The notes beneath the pieces are model-generated. The model made no database searches and was not told where the DNA came from. It saw only the letters and a program-made list of their open reading frames with translations. A DNA stretch of 64,000 nt. It comes from Lentilactobacillus senioris DSM 24302 = JCM 17472. Lineage in GTDB: Bacteria; Bacillota; Bacilli; Lactobacillales; Lactobacillaceae. The stretch is from the NCBI RefSeq assembly GCF_001436555.1, contig NZ_AYZR01000009.1:124001-188000 (forward strand), given 5' to 3'. Each line of letters opens with the position of its first letter. Position 1 is the stretch's first letter. Of this stretch, positions 62,082-64,000 are shown in pieces. The position numbers and the translations under genes are program-made.

Positions 62082-62981
62082 ATGAAAGCATCTCGTTTAT
62101 TGATTCCCATTTTGGCACTGTCTGCAATTTTAACCGGTTGCGGTAACCAAAAACTAAGTACTACCAAAAGTAATTATCCAGTTACAGATATGGCCGCCAC
62201 TATTAAAGGCACGGTTAAGGACACCAACACCGTTAAGTACCAAATTGACGATGGTAAAACTCAGTCAGTAAAGGTTAATTCCGATAACTTCTTCTTCACG
62301 GTTCCTGCTAAACAAAAGAAACAAAACGTAACTATCAAGGCCGGAAGCCAAGAAAAGAAGATCACCGTAGGTTCACAAAATAAATTAGGCTCCTACAAGC
62401 AAGTAGCTAAAAAGTACAATACCCAATTAGTCCAAGCTAACTTACCTAAGAGTCTAATTACCAAGGCCCAAGCAGCGCAAAAGACTCAAAAAAGCACAGC
62501 CGCTAAATTAAAAGCATTAGCTAAATCAGATCCCCAAAAAGCAATGCAAGAACAACAAAAATTGGTGGCTGCCGGCAAACAATTACAAGCCGAAATGGCT
62601 ACTGCTAGCAAAGCCGCTGCCCAAAAGGTTAAAAACCAACAATTACCCGCCACTAGTGAAGGGCTAAAAACCAACGTTACTACTGATAACTATCAAATCA
62701 GAACTAACGTGGATAACGATGCCCTCCTAAGCGTGGGACTCATTATTCCTACCAGCCAACTCAAGACCACGGCCGGTCAAAAGAGTTTTGGAACCACTCT
62801 AGCTTTACTAGCCAATAGTACTGGGGCTGATGCTAAAAAAGTCCTCAAAGATTTTGGTAACCAAGTTAAAAAACAAAAAAATAACCAAAGTTCTACCCAA
62901 ACCCATACCATTACTAGCAATGGTGTCAATTTTAAAACCGCGGTTTCAGTAGAAAAAATCTATATTTTTATCACGAAGTAA
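62082..62981 (+). CDS. Lipoprotein of unknown function
   Basis: 299 residues from the ATG at 62082. A frame starting at 62064 is possible. The signal peptide has lipobox LTGC with the lipidated cysteine at residue 20. The mature region starts with a beta-rich module (about 40-100, ATIKGTVKDTNTVKYQIDDG) like an immunoglobulin-type adhesin fold. A long Ala/Lys/Gln-rich helical stretch (about 115-200) follows, then a C-terminal domain (NYQIRTNVDNDALLSVGLII). No enzyme motif recognised. Expected on the outer face of the membrane. Confidence 0.75.
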   Translation: MKASRLLIPILALSAILTGCGNQKLSTTKSNYPVTDMAATIKGTVKDTNTVKYQIDDGKTQSVKVNSDNFFFTVPAKQKKQNVTIKAGSQEKKITVGSQNKLGSYKQVAKKYNTQLVQANLPKSLITKAQAAQKTQKSTAAKLKALAKSDPQKAMQEQQKLVAAGKQLQAEMATASKAAAQKVKNQQLPATSEGLKTNVTTDNYQIRTNVDNDALLSVGLIIPTSQLKTTAGQKSFGTTLALLANSTGADAKKVLKDFGNQVKKQKNNQSSTQTHTITSNGVNFKTAVSVEKIYIFITK

Positions 62982-62988
62982 TTAATTT

Positions 62989-63029
62989 AAAGATAGCAAA
63001 GTATTTTTTAAACTTTGCTATCTTTTTTT
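62989..63029 (+). terminator. Terminator of the lipoprotein gene
   Basis: AAAGATAGCAAAG and its complement around an AT-rich loop, then TTTTTTT. Confidence 0.88.
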
Positions 63030-63110
63030 ATTCAACAATTAACTTTGCTTTTAAAAGCCTAGCTAAAGGCATATACTAGCTTAAATACTATTAATTAGGA
63101 GGGTCATTAC

Positions 63111-64000
63111 TTGACTGATACTAAAGATCAAATCAATTACTCAATGATTAAAGATGATTTATACCAGGCCGTTAACGGTGAGTGGCTAAAAACTGCAACG
63201 ATTCCTGCAGATCATGCCTCTGCCGGCGGCTTTATGGATTTAAATGACAATATCGATAAGGAATTAATGGCCGACTTTGCCGATCTTCAAAAGCACGCTA
63301 CTGACGCAGAAGGTCCCATGGCAGAATTTTTGAAATTGTATGCCCTGGCTGCTAATTTCCAAAAGCGAGATCAAGATGGCGCCGCTCCATTAAAGCCTCT
63401 CCTAAAACAAATCGAAGACCTCCCAGATATGGCTGCCTTAAACGCGCAGCTTAGTAACTGGGTTAAGATGGGATTACCACTACCATTTAATTTTGACGTG
63501 GATGCCGACATGAAAAACACCAGCGTCAACGCATTATTTGCTGGCGTTCCCGGGCTATTTTTACCTGATAAGACTTACTACGCCAAGGATAATCCGGCTA
63601 AAGATCAATTACTAACCGTCTTTAGCAACATGACCCAACAACTATTAGTAATGGCTGATTATAGTAGTGCTGAAGCAGAAGCTATCGTTAAGTCAGCTAT
63701 TCGCTTTGACGAAAACATTGCGCCGCACGTTAAGTCAGCGGAAGAATCTGCTGATTATAGTAAGATGTACAACCCAATGCCATTCAGTGAATTTGCTCAA
63801 AGCACTAGTGAATTAGATCTAACCGCATTAGCTAAAGATTTATTCGACCAAGTCCCTGAACAAATTATTGTTACTGAACCTGCTTATTATCAAGCTTTAG
63901 CCGGTATTATGAATCTAGAAACCTTCGATGATATGAAGAACTGGATGTTAGTCAAAACCATTAACGCCTACTCCAGTTATCTATCAGAAGAATTTCGGCA
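63111..64000 (+). CDS. pepO: Endopeptidase PepO (M13/neprilysin family), 5' part
   Basis: The frame opens with TTG at 63111, with AGGAGGG seven bases upstream, and stays open to the window edge (about 296 codons). It matches the N-terminal domain of M13 oligopeptidases: INYSMIKDDLYQAVNGEWLKTATIPADHASAGGFMDLNDNI, then LPLPFNFDVDADMKN and AGVPGLFLPDKTYY. The zinc site HExxH lies beyond the window. Cytoplasmic, no signal peptide, as in lactobacillar PepO. It degrades mid-length peptides. TATACT at 63072-63077 may be its -10 box. Confidence 0.93.
   Translation, partial: MTDTKDQINYSMIKDDLYQAVNGEWLKTATIPADHASAGGFMDLNDNIDKELMADFADLQKHATDAEGPMAEFLKLYALAANFQKRDQDGAAPLKPLLKQIEDLPDMAALNAQLSNWVKMGLPLPFNFDVDADMKNTSVNALFAGVPGLFLPDKTYYAKDNPAKDQLLTVFSNMTQQLLVMADYSSAEAEAIVKSAIRFDENIAPHVKSAEESADYSKMYNPMPFSEFAQSTSELDLTALAKDLFDQVPEQIIVTEPAYYQALAGIMNLETFDDMKNWMLVKTINAYSSYLSEEFR

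Noticed and set aside
1-64000. CRISPR arrays, insertion sequences, transposases, prophage genes
   Set aside because: No regularly spaced repeats, no terminal inverted repeats flanking a transposase and no integrase were seen.

Overview
The window is a chromosomal segment of a low-to-moderate GC Gram-positive bacterium, almost certainly a member of the Lactobacillaceae. The evidence is the gene content and the regulation style. There is a set of lactobacillar peptidases (PepX, prolyl aminopeptidase, PepV, PepO). AsnA sits behind a T-box, a uracil permease behind a PyrR attenuator, and a YkoEDC thiamine-precursor transporter behind a TPP riboswitch. There is a VanX-like dipeptidase, a choloylglycine-hydrolase-family enzyme and GW-module wall hydrolases. 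Shine-Dalgarno sequences are strong, TTG and GTG starts are frequent, and nearly every transcription unit ends in a compact hairpin plus U-run. I see no prophage, insertion sequence, integrase or CRISPR array. The species cannot be named from this sequence alone.

Layout. 1-6.4 kb: the 3' end of a histidine-phosphatase gene, hflX with a small upstream ORF that copies its own start region, a four-gene glutamine-type ABC transporter, and a two-gene operon for a Ser/Asp-rich anchored protein and a membrane protein. 6.4-9.2 kb: a Zur-like Fur repressor with an operator at its own promoter, then an antiporter/NUDIX/GMK-like operon. 9.2-15.4 kb: pepX, prolyl aminopeptidase, T-box-asnA, a CPBP protease and a small PLDc_N-like protein. 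15.4-21.6 kb: ABC-F ATPase, VOC and CPBP proteins, a DUF2075 ATPase with an esterase, a 28-bp tmRNA-3'-end-like remnant, and a DUF190-crcB-crcB fluoride operon. 21.6-27.7 kb: an attenuator leader with a 13-codon ORF before a TrpXYZ-type ABC transporter, then a YfcC-type carrier with pepV. 27.7-38.4 kb: a uracil permease broken by one base in a G6 tract, PEBP, UspA, NmrA-like and DUF308 proteins, tRNA-Arg, a VanX-like/FAD oxidoreductase pair, a Ntn hydrolase and a HAD phosphatase.

38.4-50.3 kb: a DacA-type carboxypeptidase, TPP riboswitch-ykoEDC, asparaginase followed by a protein that looks like four tandem Sm-like modules, and potABCD. 50.3-64 kb: a P2-type cation ATPase, a Cas4-like nuclease/XPD-family helicase fusion without the expected Fe-S cysteines, a lactonase, a PerR-like repressor with a palindrome on its -10 box, a secreted amidase, a YibE/F pair, UspA, a lipoprotein, and the 5' part of pepO cut by the window edge.

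Functionally the region is mostly nitrogen and peptide economy (glutamine uptake, peptidases, asparagine synthesis and breakdown, polyamine and probable tryptophan uptake), metal, peroxide and fluoride homeostasis, and wall maintenance. The points most worth a second look are the trp-type leader attenuator, the four-module Sm-like protein, the cysteine-less helicase, the hflX leader duplication and the frameshifted uracil permease.
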